The translations under genes and the position numbers were made by a program. From an uncultured Acetatifactor sp. (GTDB lineage Bacteria; Bacillota; Clostridia; Lachnospirales; Lachnospiraceae), in the NCBI GenBank assembly GCA_934433135.1, contig CAKRZO010000026.1, positions 1-48,988 on the forward strand: DNA of 48,988 nt, given 5' to 3'. Below are positions 41,201 through 48,988 of the stretch, one piece after another. Below the pieces are notes generated by a model. The model had not been told where the DNA came from and searched no databases. It saw nothing but the letters and a program-made list of their open reading frames with translations. How positions within the stretch are numbered: position 1 is the first letter of the stretch; every line of letters starts with the position of its first letter.

Positions 41201-43117
41201 TTGAATAAGAATATTGGAATAGTCGAAAAAGTAGATGTATGTGTAGTTGGCGCAGGACATGCCGGATGTGAGGCTGCGTTGGCGTGTGCCAGGCTTGGAA
41301 TGGAGACGGTAATATTTACGGTCAGTGTAGACAGTATTGCGTTGATGCCATGTAATCCTAATGTAGGTGGTTCTTCCAAAGGACATTTGGTAAGAGAACT
41401 GGATGCGATCGGCGGGGAAATGGGAAAAAATATCGATAAGACTTTTATCCAGTCGAAGATGTTGAATATTTCAAAAGGACCGGCGGTGCATTCTTTGCGT
41501 GCTCAGGCAGATAAAGCGGAATATTCCAGAGCCATGCGTATAGTTCTGGAAAATCAGGAACATCTTACAATCCGGCAGGCAGAGGTCTGTGAACTTTTGT
41601 GGGACTATGAAGATCTTTCCAATGCGGATGATGAAAATCCCAAAAAGATTATAAGAGGACTTAAAATTTTTACAGGAACGACGTATGAATGTAAAGCTGT
41701 TATTTTATGTACCGGTACCTATTTGAAAGCCAGATGTCTGTGTGGAGAAGCAATTACTTATACCGGACCTAACGGACTTCAACCGGCAAATCACCTAACC
41801 GATTCCTTAAAAAATATGGGGATCGAAATGCGAAGATTTAAGACGGGAACTCCGGCAAGAATGGATAAGAGAAGCATTGATTTTACGAAAATGGAAGAAC
41901 AGTTCGGTGATGAGAGGGTTGTTCCATTTTCCTTTTCCACAGATCCCGAATCGGTTCAGAAAGAACAGGTATCCTGCTGGCTTACCTATACCAATGAAAA
42001 GACACATGAAATTATTCGTGCGAATCTTGACCGATCTCCCATTTATGCAGGAATCATCGAGGGAACCGGACCGAGATATTGCCCGTCCATAGAGGATAAG
42101 GTTGTTAAATTTGCCGATAAAGAAAGACACCAGGTATTCATTGAACCGGAAGGACTGCATACCAATGAAATGTATGTAGGGGGGATGTCTTCTTCTTTGC
42201 CGGAAGACGTACAGATTGCTATGTATCGAACCGTTCCCGGTCTGGAACATTGTAAAATGGTAAGGAATGCGTATGCAATTGAATACGATTGCATTAATGC
42301 AAGACAATTGAATCCGACTTTGGAATTTAAAAATATCAGAGGTCTTTTCAGCGGCGGACAGTTTAACGGTAGCAGTGGATATGAGGAAGCTGCCTGCCAG
42401 GGATTGATTGCCGGAATTAATGCGGCTTTACAGATTCAAAAGAGGGAGCCTCTTATTTTGGATCGTTCGGAAAGCTATATCGGTGTATTGATTGATGACC
42501 TCGTTACAAAGGATAATAGAGAACCTTATCGAATGATGACTTCCCGGTCGGAATATCGATTGCTGCTCAGACAGGACAATGCGGATTTGCGCTTAAGAGA
42601 AAAAGGGTACAGAGTCGGCTTAATTACGGAAGAACAATATCAGAAATTACTGAAAAAGAAAGAACAGATTGAAAAAGAAGTACAAAGACTTCATCTTACT
42701 ATTGTGGGAGCTAATTCTGCTATTCAGAATTTTTTGACTGAACATGGAAGCACCAATTTGAAAACAGCGGCCAGCCTTGCTGAATTAATCTGCAGACCGG
42801 AACTTAATTATCAAATGCTTTCTGAAATCGATCCGGAAAGACTTCCGTTGCCGGATGATGTGATAGAACAGGTGGAAATCGAAATAAAGTATGAAGGTTA
42901 TATCAAAAGACAAACAAAACAGGTAGAACAGTTTAAAAAGATGGAAAAAAGAAAGATACCTGAAAATTTGGACTATGATGAAGTTCCTTCTTTGAGACTG
43001 GAAGCCAGACAAAAACTGAAAATGTTTAAACCAATTTCACTTGGACAGGCCTCCAGAATTTCCGGCGTGTCCCCTGCTGATATATCAGTGCTGCTTGTTT
43101 ACTTGGAAAGCAGATAA
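41201..43117 (+). CDS. mnmG: tRNA uridine-5-carboxymethylaminomethyl modification enzyme MnmG
   Basis: 638 residues from TTG 41201 (LNKNIGIVEKVDVCVVGAGHAGCEAAL). The frame extends upstream into the repeat region, but the family begins just before the FAD-binding GAGHAGCEAA motif and GAGGA is placed correctly. It is an FAD- and NADH-dependent partner of MnmE in the xcm5U34 pathway. Conserved parts include GGSSKGHLVRELDALGG-like sequence, CSGTYL-type CTGTYLKA, RFKTGTPAR, PEGLHTNEMY and the C-terminal helical domain ISLGQASRISGVSPADISVL. Confidence 0.95.
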   Translation: MNKNIGIVEKVDVCVVGAGHAGCEAALACARLGMETVIFTVSVDSIALMPCNPNVGGSSKGHLVRELDAIGGEMGKNIDKTFIQSKMLNISKGPAVHSLRAQADKAEYSRAMRIVLENQEHLTIRQAEVCELLWDYEDLSNADDENPKKIIRGLKIFTGTTYECKAVILCTGTYLKARCLCGEAITYTGPNGLQPANHLTDSLKNMGIEMRRFKTGTPARMDKRSIDFTKMEEQFGDERVVPFSFSTDPESVQKEQVSCWLTYTNEKTHEIIRANLDRSPIYAGIIEGTGPRYCPSIEDKVVKFADKERHQVFIEPEGLHTNEMYVGGMSSSLPEDVQIAMYRTVPGLEHCKMVRNAYAIEYDCINARQLNPTLEFKNIRGLFSGGQFNGSSGYEEAACQGLIAGINAALQIQKREPLILDRSESYIGVLIDDLVTKDNREPYRMMTSRSEYRLLLRQDNADLRLREKGYRVGLITEEQYQKLLKKKEQIEKEVQRLHLTIVGANSAIQNFLTEHGSTNLKTAASLAELICRPELNYQMLSEIDPERLPLPDDVIEQVEIEIKYEGYIKRQTKQVEQFKKMEKRKIPENLDYDEVPSLRLEARQKLKMFKPISLGQASRISGVSPADISVLLVYLESR

Positions 43118-43134
43118 AATGTTTTATATAAAAA

Positions 43135-43150
43135 TGTTTCACGTGAAACA
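43135..43150. promoter_or_regulatory. parS: parS centromere site (perfect)
   Basis: TGTTTCACGTGAAACA is identical to the 16-bp consensus parS bound by ParB/Spo0J. It lies between mnmG and rsmG, about 1 kb upstream of chromosomal parA, the common location near oriC. Confidence 0.95.
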
Positions 43151-43188
43151 TTCTGTGAATTAGTTTTTAATAAAATAGAGAATGAGAA

Positions 43189-43204
43189 TGTTTCACGTGA
43201 AAAA
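43189..43204. promoter_or_regulatory. parS: Second parS-like site
   Basis: TGTTTCACGTGAAAAA differs from the palindromic consensus only at the penultimate position, so it is a 15/16 match. It is 54 bases after the perfect site, in the rsmG leader. Confidence 0.85.
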
Positions 43205-43244
43205 AACATCTTAAAGATCAGGTAAGATCTTGGACTGGAAGACT

Positions 43245-43979
43245 ATGTGTGATAAGAAAAATAGTAGTGATATAAATCAATTTAAAAAAGATACTGAACA
43301 ACTGGGCATAAAACTTACAGAAAAACAGGTAGATCAATTTATTGAATATTATGAAATGCTGGCAGAATCGAACAAAGTAATGAATCTGACAGCTATTACA
43401 GAGTTCCGGGATGTACTGAAAAAACACTTTGTAGATAGCCTAACTCTGATAAAAGAAGTTGATCTGACAAAAAAATGGACCATTATGGATGTAGGAACCG
43501 GGGCCGGATTTCCGGGCCTGGCTTTGAAAATTGCCTTTCCAGAATTGAAGGTTACATTATTGGATTCTCTTAATAAAAGAGTTCAATTTTTAAATAAAGT
43601 AATTGAAAAACTGGAACTGACAGATATAGAAGCTTTACACGGCAGGGCAGAGGATTATGCGAAAGCAGATAAATTAAGAGAAAAGTTTGATATCTGCGTA
43701 TCCAGAGCAGTTGCAAATCTTTCTACATTATCGGAATATTGTCTGCCTTATGTCAAAGAAAAAGGATACTTCATTCCTTATAAATCAGAAAAAGGAAGTG
43801 AAGAAATCAAAAATGCAGAAAAGGCAATTCAAATATTGGGCGGCAGAGTAATAAAAGAGGACGAATTTTTATTGCCGGACTCTGACATTACCAGAAAACT
43901 GGTGGTTATCCGGAAAATAAGAAAAACACCTGAAAAATATCCCAGAAAAGCAGGCCTTCCTTCAAAAAATCCTTTGTAA
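43245..43979 (+). CDS. rsmG: 16S rRNA (guanine(527)-N(7))-methyltransferase RsmG
   Basis: 244 residues from ATG 43245 (MCDKKNSSDINQ), which has GGAAG upstream; TTG 43230 is an alternative. A Rossmann SAM-binding fold is clear: IMDVGTGAGFPGLALKIAFPELKVTLLDSLNKRVQFL, then DICVSRAVANLSTLSEYCLPYVKEKG. It methylates G527 in the 16S 530 loop; loss gives low-level streptomycin resistance in other bacteria. The order mnmG-rsmG-parA-parB is classic. Confidence 0.94.
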   Translation: MCDKKNSSDINQFKKDTEQLGIKLTEKQVDQFIEYYEMLAESNKVMNLTAITEFRDVLKKHFVDSLTLIKEVDLTKKWTIMDVGTGAGFPGLALKIAFPELKVTLLDSLNKRVQFLNKVIEKLELTDIEALHGRAEDYAKADKLREKFDICVSRAVANLSTLSEYCLPYVKEKGYFIPYKSEKGSEEIKNAEKAIQILGGRVIKEDEFLLPDSDITRKLVVIRKIRKTPEKYPRKAGLPSKNPL

Positions 43980-44116
43980 AGCAAAATTTTCTGTAGCTAT
44001 ATAGGACATTTAGTGATATAATAATTCAGAGGACAAAAACTCAAAATGAAATAGAAACTAAGTTAGTTGGTTGTATGCGGTAAGACTTAAAGAGTAAAGG
44101 AACGGGAAGAAAAAGA

Positions 44117-44935
44117 ATGGGAAGAATCATTGCGATTGCAAATCAAAAAGGCGGAGTAGGAAAGACGACTACAGCCATCAATTTATCAGCCTGTCTTGCC
44201 GAAAAAGGAAAAAAAGTACTTGTGATTGATACGGATCCGCAAGGAAATACGACCAGTGGCTTCGGCGTTGAAAAAAATGATTTGGACAATACCATTTATG
44301 AATTGATGTTAGGGGAGTGTAATATTTGTAATTGCATCATTGCAGATATTGTTACCAACGTTTCCCTGGTTCCATCTAATGTCAATCTTTCGGCAGCGGA
44401 GATTGAGCTGATTGGTGTAGAAAAAAAAGAGTATATATTGAAGAATGAAGTAGATTATGTCAAGGATAATTATGATTACACGATTATTGATTGTCCTCCG
44501 TCTTTGAATATGCTGACAATTAACGCAATGACAACCGCCGATAGTGTTCTTGTTCCCATTCAATGCGAGTATTATGCTTTAGAAGGATTAAGTCAGCTGA
44601 TACATACAGTAAATCTGGTAAAAGATAGATTAAATCCGGGACTGGAAATGGAAGGCGTTGTATTTACTATGTATGATGCCAGAACCAATCTTTCTTTACA
44701 GGTAGTGGAAAATGTAAAAGAAAATTTATCTCAGAATATATATAAGACCATTATTCCGAGAAATATCAGACTGGCGGAAGCACCAAGTTACGGATTGCCC
44801 ATTAATATGTACGATCCCAAATCAGCAGGTGCGGATGCTTATATGCAGTTGGCAGAAGAGGTAATTAACAGCCATGAACCGCAGAAAGAGGAAAAGAAAG
44901 AAAAACCAAGACTATTTAGTAAAAGAAAAAAATAG
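44117..44935 (+). CDS. parA: Chromosome partition ATPase ParA (Soj)
   Basis: A 272-residue deviant Walker ATPase: KGGVGKTTT, DTDPQGNTTSGFG and YTIIDCPPSLNMLT. Soj forms dynamic gradients with Spo0J and modulates DnaA in Bacillus. The C-terminus is Lys/Glu-rich. GGGAAGAAAA precedes the ATG. It is distinct from the ICE ParA at 12232 and more typical of chromosomal ParA. Confidence 0.95.
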   Translation: MGRIIAIANQKGGVGKTTTAINLSACLAEKGKKVLVIDTDPQGNTTSGFGVEKNDLDNTIYELMLGECNICNCIIADIVTNVSLVPSNVNLSAAEIELIGVEKKEYILKNEVDYVKDNYDYTIIDCPPSLNMLTINAMTTADSVLVPIQCEYYALEGLSQLIHTVNLVKDRLNPGLEMEGVVFTMYDARTNLSLQVVENVKENLSQNIYKTIIPRNIRLAEAPSYGLPINMYDPKSAGADAYMQLAEEVINSHEPQKEEKKEKPRLFSKRKK

Positions 44936-44982
44936 GAATATAAGATTATAGAGAGTAACAGTGAAGGAAGAAAGGAAGAAAA

Positions 44983-45870
44983 ATGGCAGCCAGAGGATTA
45001 GGAAAAGGATTGGGAAAAGGTCTGGATGTTTTAATACCCCCAAGTGCTGAAAAAGCACAGGAAAAAGAAGAAAAAAATAAAGGTACTGCAGATTTTACCG
45101 TGAAAATCACAAAAATCGAACCGAATAGAGAGCAGCCGAGAAAAAATTTCGAAGAAGACTCTCTTCAGGAACTGGCGGATTCCATTAAACAGTTTGGTTT
45201 GCTGCAACCTATTCTGGTACAGGACAAAAAAGATCATTATGAAATTATAGCCGGGGAAAGAAGATGGAGAGCAGCAAAACTGGCAGGATTGAAAGAAGTA
45301 CCGGTTATTGTAAAAAACTATTCAGATCAGGAAATTGTAGAAATTTCTTTGATTGAAAATATTCAAAGAGAAAATTTAAATCCGATTGAAGAAGCGCAGG
45401 CTTATAAAAGGCTGCTGAATGAGTTTCATTTAAAGCAGGACGAAGTGGCTGAGAGAGTATCCAAAAGCAGGACAGCAGTAACCAATTCTATGAGACTTTT
45501 GAAATTATGTGATGAAGTCCAGCAAATGCTGATAGAAGATATGATCAGTACCGGACATGCACGGGCACTCCTGGCAATTGAGGATCTGCAGGAACAGTAT
45601 ATAATTGCTCAGAAGATATTTGATGAAAAGCTGAGTGTCCGTGATGTGGAAAAGTTGGTTAAAAACCTCGGAAAGCCTAAAAAAGAGGAAAAAAAGAAGA
45701 ATCCCGATATGACCGTATACTATGATGATATCGGTGAAAAATTAAAGCAGAAGCTCAGCACCAAGGTTACGGTTGCACCTAAGGGAGACAAAGGAGCAGG
45801 AAAGATTGAAATTGAATTTTACAGCCATGATGACCTGGACAGGCTTCTGGAATTAATTGGTAATCCGTAA
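44983..45870 (+). CDS. parB: Chromosome partition protein ParB (Spo0J)
   Basis: A 295-residue CTP-dependent clamp that loads at parS. The N-terminal GLGKGLGKGLDVLIP motif contacts ParA. Further motifs are EPNREQPRKNFEEDSLQELADSIKQFGLLQPI, the CTP-binding GERRWRAAKLAG, NIQRENLNPIEEAQAYKRL, and the helix-turn-helix of AERVSKSRTAVTNSMRLLKL. A C-terminal dimerisation domain follows. The parS-like sites lie about 1.8 kb upstream. Confidence 0.96.
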   Translation: MAARGLGKGLGKGLDVLIPPSAEKAQEKEEKNKGTADFTVKITKIEPNREQPRKNFEEDSLQELADSIKQFGLLQPILVQDKKDHYEIIAGERRWRAAKLAGLKEVPVIVKNYSDQEIVEISLIENIQRENLNPIEEAQAYKRLLNEFHLKQDEVAERVSKSRTAVTNSMRLLKLCDEVQQMLIEDMISTGHARALLAIEDLQEQYIIAQKIFDEKLSVRDVEKLVKNLGKPKKEEKKKNPDMTVYYDDIGEKLKQKLSTKVTVAPKGDKGAGKIEIEFYSHDDLDRLLELIGNP

Positions 45871-45948
45871 AAATCAGTTTTTAGGGAGTAAAGAAAAAAG
45901 CAAAGACAAGAAGCAAATAAAGGAAGAAAATAAAAAAACAAGAAAGGA

Positions 45949-46479
45949 ATGGTGATTCATATCAATCAGTTTTTAACAGAACAGGTCGGTGCAGGAAGCA
46001 TAATAACAGCCGGTATTCTGATCGGAATGACGCTTTTAATGATTCTTGTGATTGTTTTCCTGATTCTGAACCTGATAAAAACCGGGAAGTTAAGCAAAAG
46101 GCTGGATAAATTTCTGCAGGGAAAAGAAGGAAAGAGTCTGGAACAGGACATTATCGGACTGTTTGAAGATAATAAGTTTTTGAAAATCAGTGCTGAAAAA
46201 AACAGAAATGATATTAAAGAACTATTTCAGAAAATGGAAGGCGCGTATCAGAAAGCAGGTCTTGTCAAATATGATGCCTTTCAGCAGATGGGAGGAAGCC
46301 TAAGCTTCTGTCTGTGTTTGCTGGATGAAAAAAATAATGGATTTCTGATGAACTCTGTACACAGTACGGAAGGGTGCTATACTTATACAAAAGAAATTAA
46401 GGCCGGCGAAAGTGATGTTCTTTTAGGAGAAGAAGAAAAAAAAGCACTGAACATGGCTATGAAAAAAATTTCTGTATGA
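45949..46479 (+). CDS. DUF4446 family membrane-anchored protein
   Basis: A 176-residue protein with one membrane span at residues ~18-44, a coiled-coil-like segment (KTGKLSKRLDKFLQGKEGK, then LEQDIIGLFEDNKFLK) and a C-terminal DUF4446 domain (VKYDAFQQMGGSLSFCLCLLDEKNNGFLMNSVHSTEGCYTYTKEI). This family commonly follows parB in clostridia; function is unknown. The exact start is unclear, because AAAGGA directly abuts ATG 45949; the start could lie slightly downstream. Confidence 0.85.
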   Translation: MVIHINQFLTEQVGAGSIITAGILIGMTLLMILVIVFLILNLIKTGKLSKRLDKFLQGKEGKSLEQDIIGLFEDNKFLKISAEKNRNDIKELFQKMEGAYQKAGLVKYDAFQQMGGSLSFCLCLLDEKNNGFLMNSVHSTEGCYTYTKEIKAGESDVLLGEEEKKALNMAMKKISV

Positions 46480-46583
46480 TGAAATCACGATATAATATCA
46501 GCAATAATAAAAAAGGTAATACAGTAATACAAGATTATATAAAAAATGCAGGGTGCAAAATTGCACGATAAATGGAGGAAATT

Positions 46584-47864
46584 ATGATTGATATTAAGTT
46601 TTTAAGAGAAAATCCCGATGCTGTAAAGGAAAACATCAGAAAGAAATTTCAGGATGCAAAGCTCCTTCTTGTGGATGAGGTAGTAGAACTGGATGCAGAA
46701 AGCAGAAAGACACAACAGGAAGCAGATGATCTGCGTGCAAAAAGAAATAAGATTTCGAAAGAGATCGGCAGCCTGATGGCCCAGGGGAAGAAAGCAGAGG
46801 CAGAAGAGAAAAAGGCGGAAGTAGCTGCAAATGCCAAGCGTCTTGCTGAACTGGAAGAAAAGGAAGCCAAACTGGAAGAACAGATTACGAAGATTATGAT
46901 GACCATTCCCAATATCATTGATCCTTCTGTACCGATTGGTAAAGATGACAGTGAAAATGTGGAAATTACCAGATACGGCGAGCCGGTTGTTCCTGACTTC
47001 GAAGTACCTTATCATACGGAAATTATGGAGAAATTCAACGGCATTGATCTGGACAGTGCCGGAAAAGTAGCCGGCAATGGTTTCTATTACCTTATGGGAG
47101 ATATAGCAAGACTGCATTCCGCTGTTCTTTCCTATGCAAGAGATTTCATGATTAACAGAGGTTTTACTTATTGCATTCCCCCTTTCATGATCAGAAGCAA
47201 TGTTGTAACCGGTGTTATGAGTTTTGCGGAAATGGATGCCATGATGTACAAGATTGAGGGAGAGGACCTGTATCTGATCGGTACATCGGAGCATTCCATG
47301 ATCGGTAAGTTTATCGATACCATTATTCCGGAAGAAAAACTTCCGCAGACACTTACGTCTTATTCTCCCTGCTTCCGTAAGGAAAAAGGAGCGCATGGAA
47401 TTGAAGAAAGAGGTGTTTACCGCATTCATCAGTTTGAAAAACAGGAAATGATCGTTGTATGTAAGCCGGAGGATTCTGCTATGTGGTTTGATAAGTTATG
47501 GCAGAATACCGTGGATCTGTTCCGTTCCATGGATATACCGGTAAGAACGATAGAATGCTGTTCCGGAGATCTGGCGGATCTGAAGGTAAAATCCTACGAT
47601 GTAGAAGCGTGGTCTCCCAGACAGAAGAAGTATTTTGAGGTAGGCAGCTGCTCCAATCTCGGAGATGCTCAGGCAAGAAGACTGAAGATCCGTGTGAATG
47701 GTGAAAAAGGAAAGTATTTTGCGCATACTTTAAATAATACAGTTGTTGCACCGCCCCGTATGTTGATTGCATTTTTGGAAAACAACCTGCAGGCAGACGG
47801 AACGATCCGGATTCCAGAAGTTTTAAGACCTTACATGGGCGGTATGGAATATATCGGCAAATAA
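46584..47864 (+). CDS. serS: Seryl-tRNA synthetase
   Basis: 426 residues from ATG 46584 (MIDIKFLRENPDAVKENIRKK), with GGAGG eight bases upstream. An N-terminal tRNA-binding coiled-coil arm (~25-105) precedes the class II catalytic core with motif 2 (SPCFRKEKGAHG...GVYRIHQFEKQEM) and motif 3 (LNNTVVAPPRMLIAFLENN). The leader contains a small palindrome, GTGCAAAATTGCAC (46553-46566), but no T-box. It charges tRNA-Ser and tRNA-Sec. Confidence 0.96.
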   Translation: MIDIKFLRENPDAVKENIRKKFQDAKLLLVDEVVELDAESRKTQQEADDLRAKRNKISKEIGSLMAQGKKAEAEEKKAEVAANAKRLAELEEKEAKLEEQITKIMMTIPNIIDPSVPIGKDDSENVEITRYGEPVVPDFEVPYHTEIMEKFNGIDLDSAGKVAGNGFYYLMGDIARLHSAVLSYARDFMINRGFTYCIPPFMIRSNVVTGVMSFAEMDAMMYKIEGEDLYLIGTSEHSMIGKFIDTIIPEEKLPQTLTSYSPCFRKEKGAHGIEERGVYRIHQFEKQEMIVVCKPEDSAMWFDKLWQNTVDLFRSMDIPVRTIECCSGDLADLKVKSYDVEAWSPRQKKYFEVGSCSNLGDAQARRLKIRVNGEKGKYFAHTLNNTVVAPPRMLIAFLENNLQADGTIRIPEVLRPYMGGMEYIGK

Positions 47865-47876
47865 TGTGAAAAAATG

Positions 47877-47914
47877 TCCCTTCGCAACAAAGTTGCTCAG
47901 AAATAGGGATTAAA
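47877..47914 (+). repeat. Hairpin/RBS repeat, copy E (upstream of the DUF3881 gene)
   Basis: TCCCT (47877-47881) pairs exactly with AGGGA (47905-47909) around GCAAC-AAA-GTTGC (47884-47896). ATTAAA and a GTG follow. Compared with copy A both stems have changed in a paired manner (CCTC/GAGG to TCCCT/AGGGA, GCGAC/GTCGC to GCAAC/GTTGC). Confidence 0.7.
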
Positions 47915-47949
47915 GTGAAAAACAGTAACAAGGAGGAGGTGAGATCCTT

Positions 47950-48856
47950 GCATCGCTATATGAGAGCAATCGGCTTCAGTAAGTATATTGACAGGAAAAT
48001 GCTTCGGGAATTGATTCCGGAAGTTGTAAAAAATGCGGATTCCAGGGAATATACTATGAATGAAGACAATGTTTTAATCGGACAGTTCTGCAAGAATTTC
48101 GTCTCCGACCGGAACGGATGCAGGGCAGGCGTTGCAGTGTGCGGAGAATTTGATGAAGAGGATAAATTTCTATATGAATATTACTATCCGTATTTTATAT
48201 CCTCCGAAGTGACGACTACAGAAGATGTATCGATAGAGAGGCATGCGGCGAAGGAATCGTATGCCGGAGTCTGTGATGATATCAATGTAGGGGTATCTTT
48301 GATATTTTATCTGCAGAATATGGTTCCTTATGTAAAGGCTAAGGTACAGAATAAGCTTCCCGTAAAAGGAACCACGGTTACCCTTACGGGGCTTTCTCTG
48401 AGCGGAACCATTCTGATGCCGATCATGAAAAATGAGCAGCAGAAAAAAAGGGTAAAAAGAGAATCTGCCCAGAGAAACAAGCTGGTAACAGCAGCCAGAC
48501 AGGGAGATGAAAATGCCATAGAAACCCTTACTCTGGAAGACATGGATATGTATACGACCATATCCAAAAAGATTCAGAGAGAAGATGTATTCAGTCTTGT
48601 GGACTCCTGTTTCATGCCCTATGGAGTAGAATGTGATCAGTATTCCATCCTCGGAGAAATTCTGCAGGTAGAAACCGTAGAAAATCCGGTTACGGGAGAA
48701 AAACTTTATTTTTTGAAAATTTGCTGTAATGAGTTGACATTTTCTATAAGTATTAATATAATAGATGTGTTAGGCGAGCCTATGGTCGGTCGCAGATTCA
48801 AAGGTGTGATCTGGCTTCTGGGTAAGATCAATTATCCGCCGAACTTGTTCCTATAG
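47950..48856 (+). CDS. DUF3881 family protein
   Basis: About 301 residues from TTG 47950 (LHRYMRAIGFSKYIDRKML). This start has an almost ideal ribosome-binding site, AAGGAGGAGGTGA, eight bases before it. An in-frame GTG at 47915, placed by repeat copy E, would add a MKNSNKEEVRS extension. The protein is a Lachnospiraceae-type DUF3881 family member: soluble, with conserved HRYMRAIGFS at the N-terminus and EYYYPYFISSEV in the middle. Function is unknown. The stop codon lies in the first tRNA-like sequence. Confidence 0.8.
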
Positions 48857-48917
48857 TTAAATGGATATAACAAGCGCCTCCTAAGCGGCAGATTGTTCGA
48901 TTCTTTCGAGCAGTGAA
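48847..48917 (+). tRNA. Degenerate tRNA-Arg(CCU)-like sequence
   Basis: A D-arm GTTA-AATGGATA-TAAC (48856-48871) and an anticodon loop CTCCTAA resemble a tRNA-Arg(CCU). The anticodon stem AGCGC/GCGGC has two mismatches. The T arm around TTCGATTC pairs poorly, and the standard seven-base acceptor positions are not complementary. It overlaps the DUF3881 stop. It looks like a decayed or chimeric tRNA gene. Confidence 0.4.
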
Positions 48918-48938
48918 AATTGCATAAATCTTAAAAAT

Positions 48939-48988
48939 GTCTCAGTAGCTCAGCTGGATAGAGCACACGCCTCCTAAGCGGCAGATTG
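48939..48988 (+). tRNA. tRNA-Arg (CCU anticodon), cut by the window end
   Basis: A GTCTCAG acceptor half, TA, a perfect D-stem GCTC/GAGC with AGCTGGATA loop, and the anticodon loop CTCCTAA identify tRNA-Arg(CCU). The 3' side of the anticodon stem (GCGGC) mismatches CACGC at two positions. The last 21 bases are identical to 48875-48895. The remainder lies beyond the window. Confidence 0.55.

Noticed and set aside
46480..46583. A T-box riboswitch upstream of serS.
   Set aside because: The gap is only about 100 bases and lacks the T-box sequence and specifier-stem architecture; only a short palindrome is present.

Overview
The window looks like a chromosome segment from a low-to-mid GC Firmicute of class Clostridia, most likely a Lachnospiraceae member. 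It carries the Gram-positive replication-origin neighbourhood: gyrA, gyrB, recF, an S4-domain gene, dnaN and dnaA on the minus strand, then a cluster of TTATCCACA boxes, then rpmH, rnpA, yidD, yidC, khpB, mnmE, mnmG, rsmG, parA, parB, a DUF4446-like gene, serS and a DUF3881-like gene on the plus strand. SpaA/Cna_B surface proteins, RsgI-type genes and DUF3881 also fit Lachnospiraceae. The family-level assignment is an inference from gene content.

Layout. Positions 1 to about 13,900 are one end of an integrative and conjugative element (ICE), all on the minus strand. From its boundary inward it holds DUF6075-like and DUF3970-like genes, parA, parB, repA (RepA_N), a small membrane protein, an XRE regulator, a 49-aa ORF, two sigma-like regulators, a 1993-aa SpaA-type surface adhesin preceded by a 25-aa translationally coupled leader ORF, a 50-aa membrane peptide, a PcfB-like protein and a broken PcfC/VirD4 coupling protein. 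The element abuts the 3' end of rlmD. Positions 13.9-18 kb hold rlmD, a YhaM-like exoribonuclease and an HtrA-like membrane protein that has lost all three catalytic residues. From 18.3 kb come mutS2, a two-component system, an ECF sigma factor with an RsgI/PepSY membrane partner, a small XRE protein, a conserved unknown and a Kef-type antiporter. The origin region follows from 27.2 kb to the end, where two tRNA-Arg(CCU)-like sequences sit in tandem.

How the parts work together. oriC (about 36.05-36.4 kb) and two parS-like sites at 43.1-43.2 kb lie close to chromosomal parA/parB, while the ICE carries its own parA/parB/repA for replication and stability when excised. The gyr-recF-dnaN-dnaA block and the rpmH-rnpA-yidC-khpB block diverge from the origin, with recognisable promoters for dnaA and rpmH.

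Most unusual signals. (1) A repeat family has seven recognisable copies: a small hairpin with covarying stems, then a ribosome-binding site, then a GTG or TTG start. Copies abut the starts of mnmE, mnmG, yhaM and the DUF3881 gene, and about 145-nt units are arranged in tandem between mnmE and mnmG, where they encode near-identical micro-peptides. (2) Two MITE-like elements with related terminal inverted repeats flank mutS2; the upstream one duplicated the -10 hexamer of a promoter in its 8-bp target-site duplication. (3) The HtrA-like protein is a pseudoprotease.
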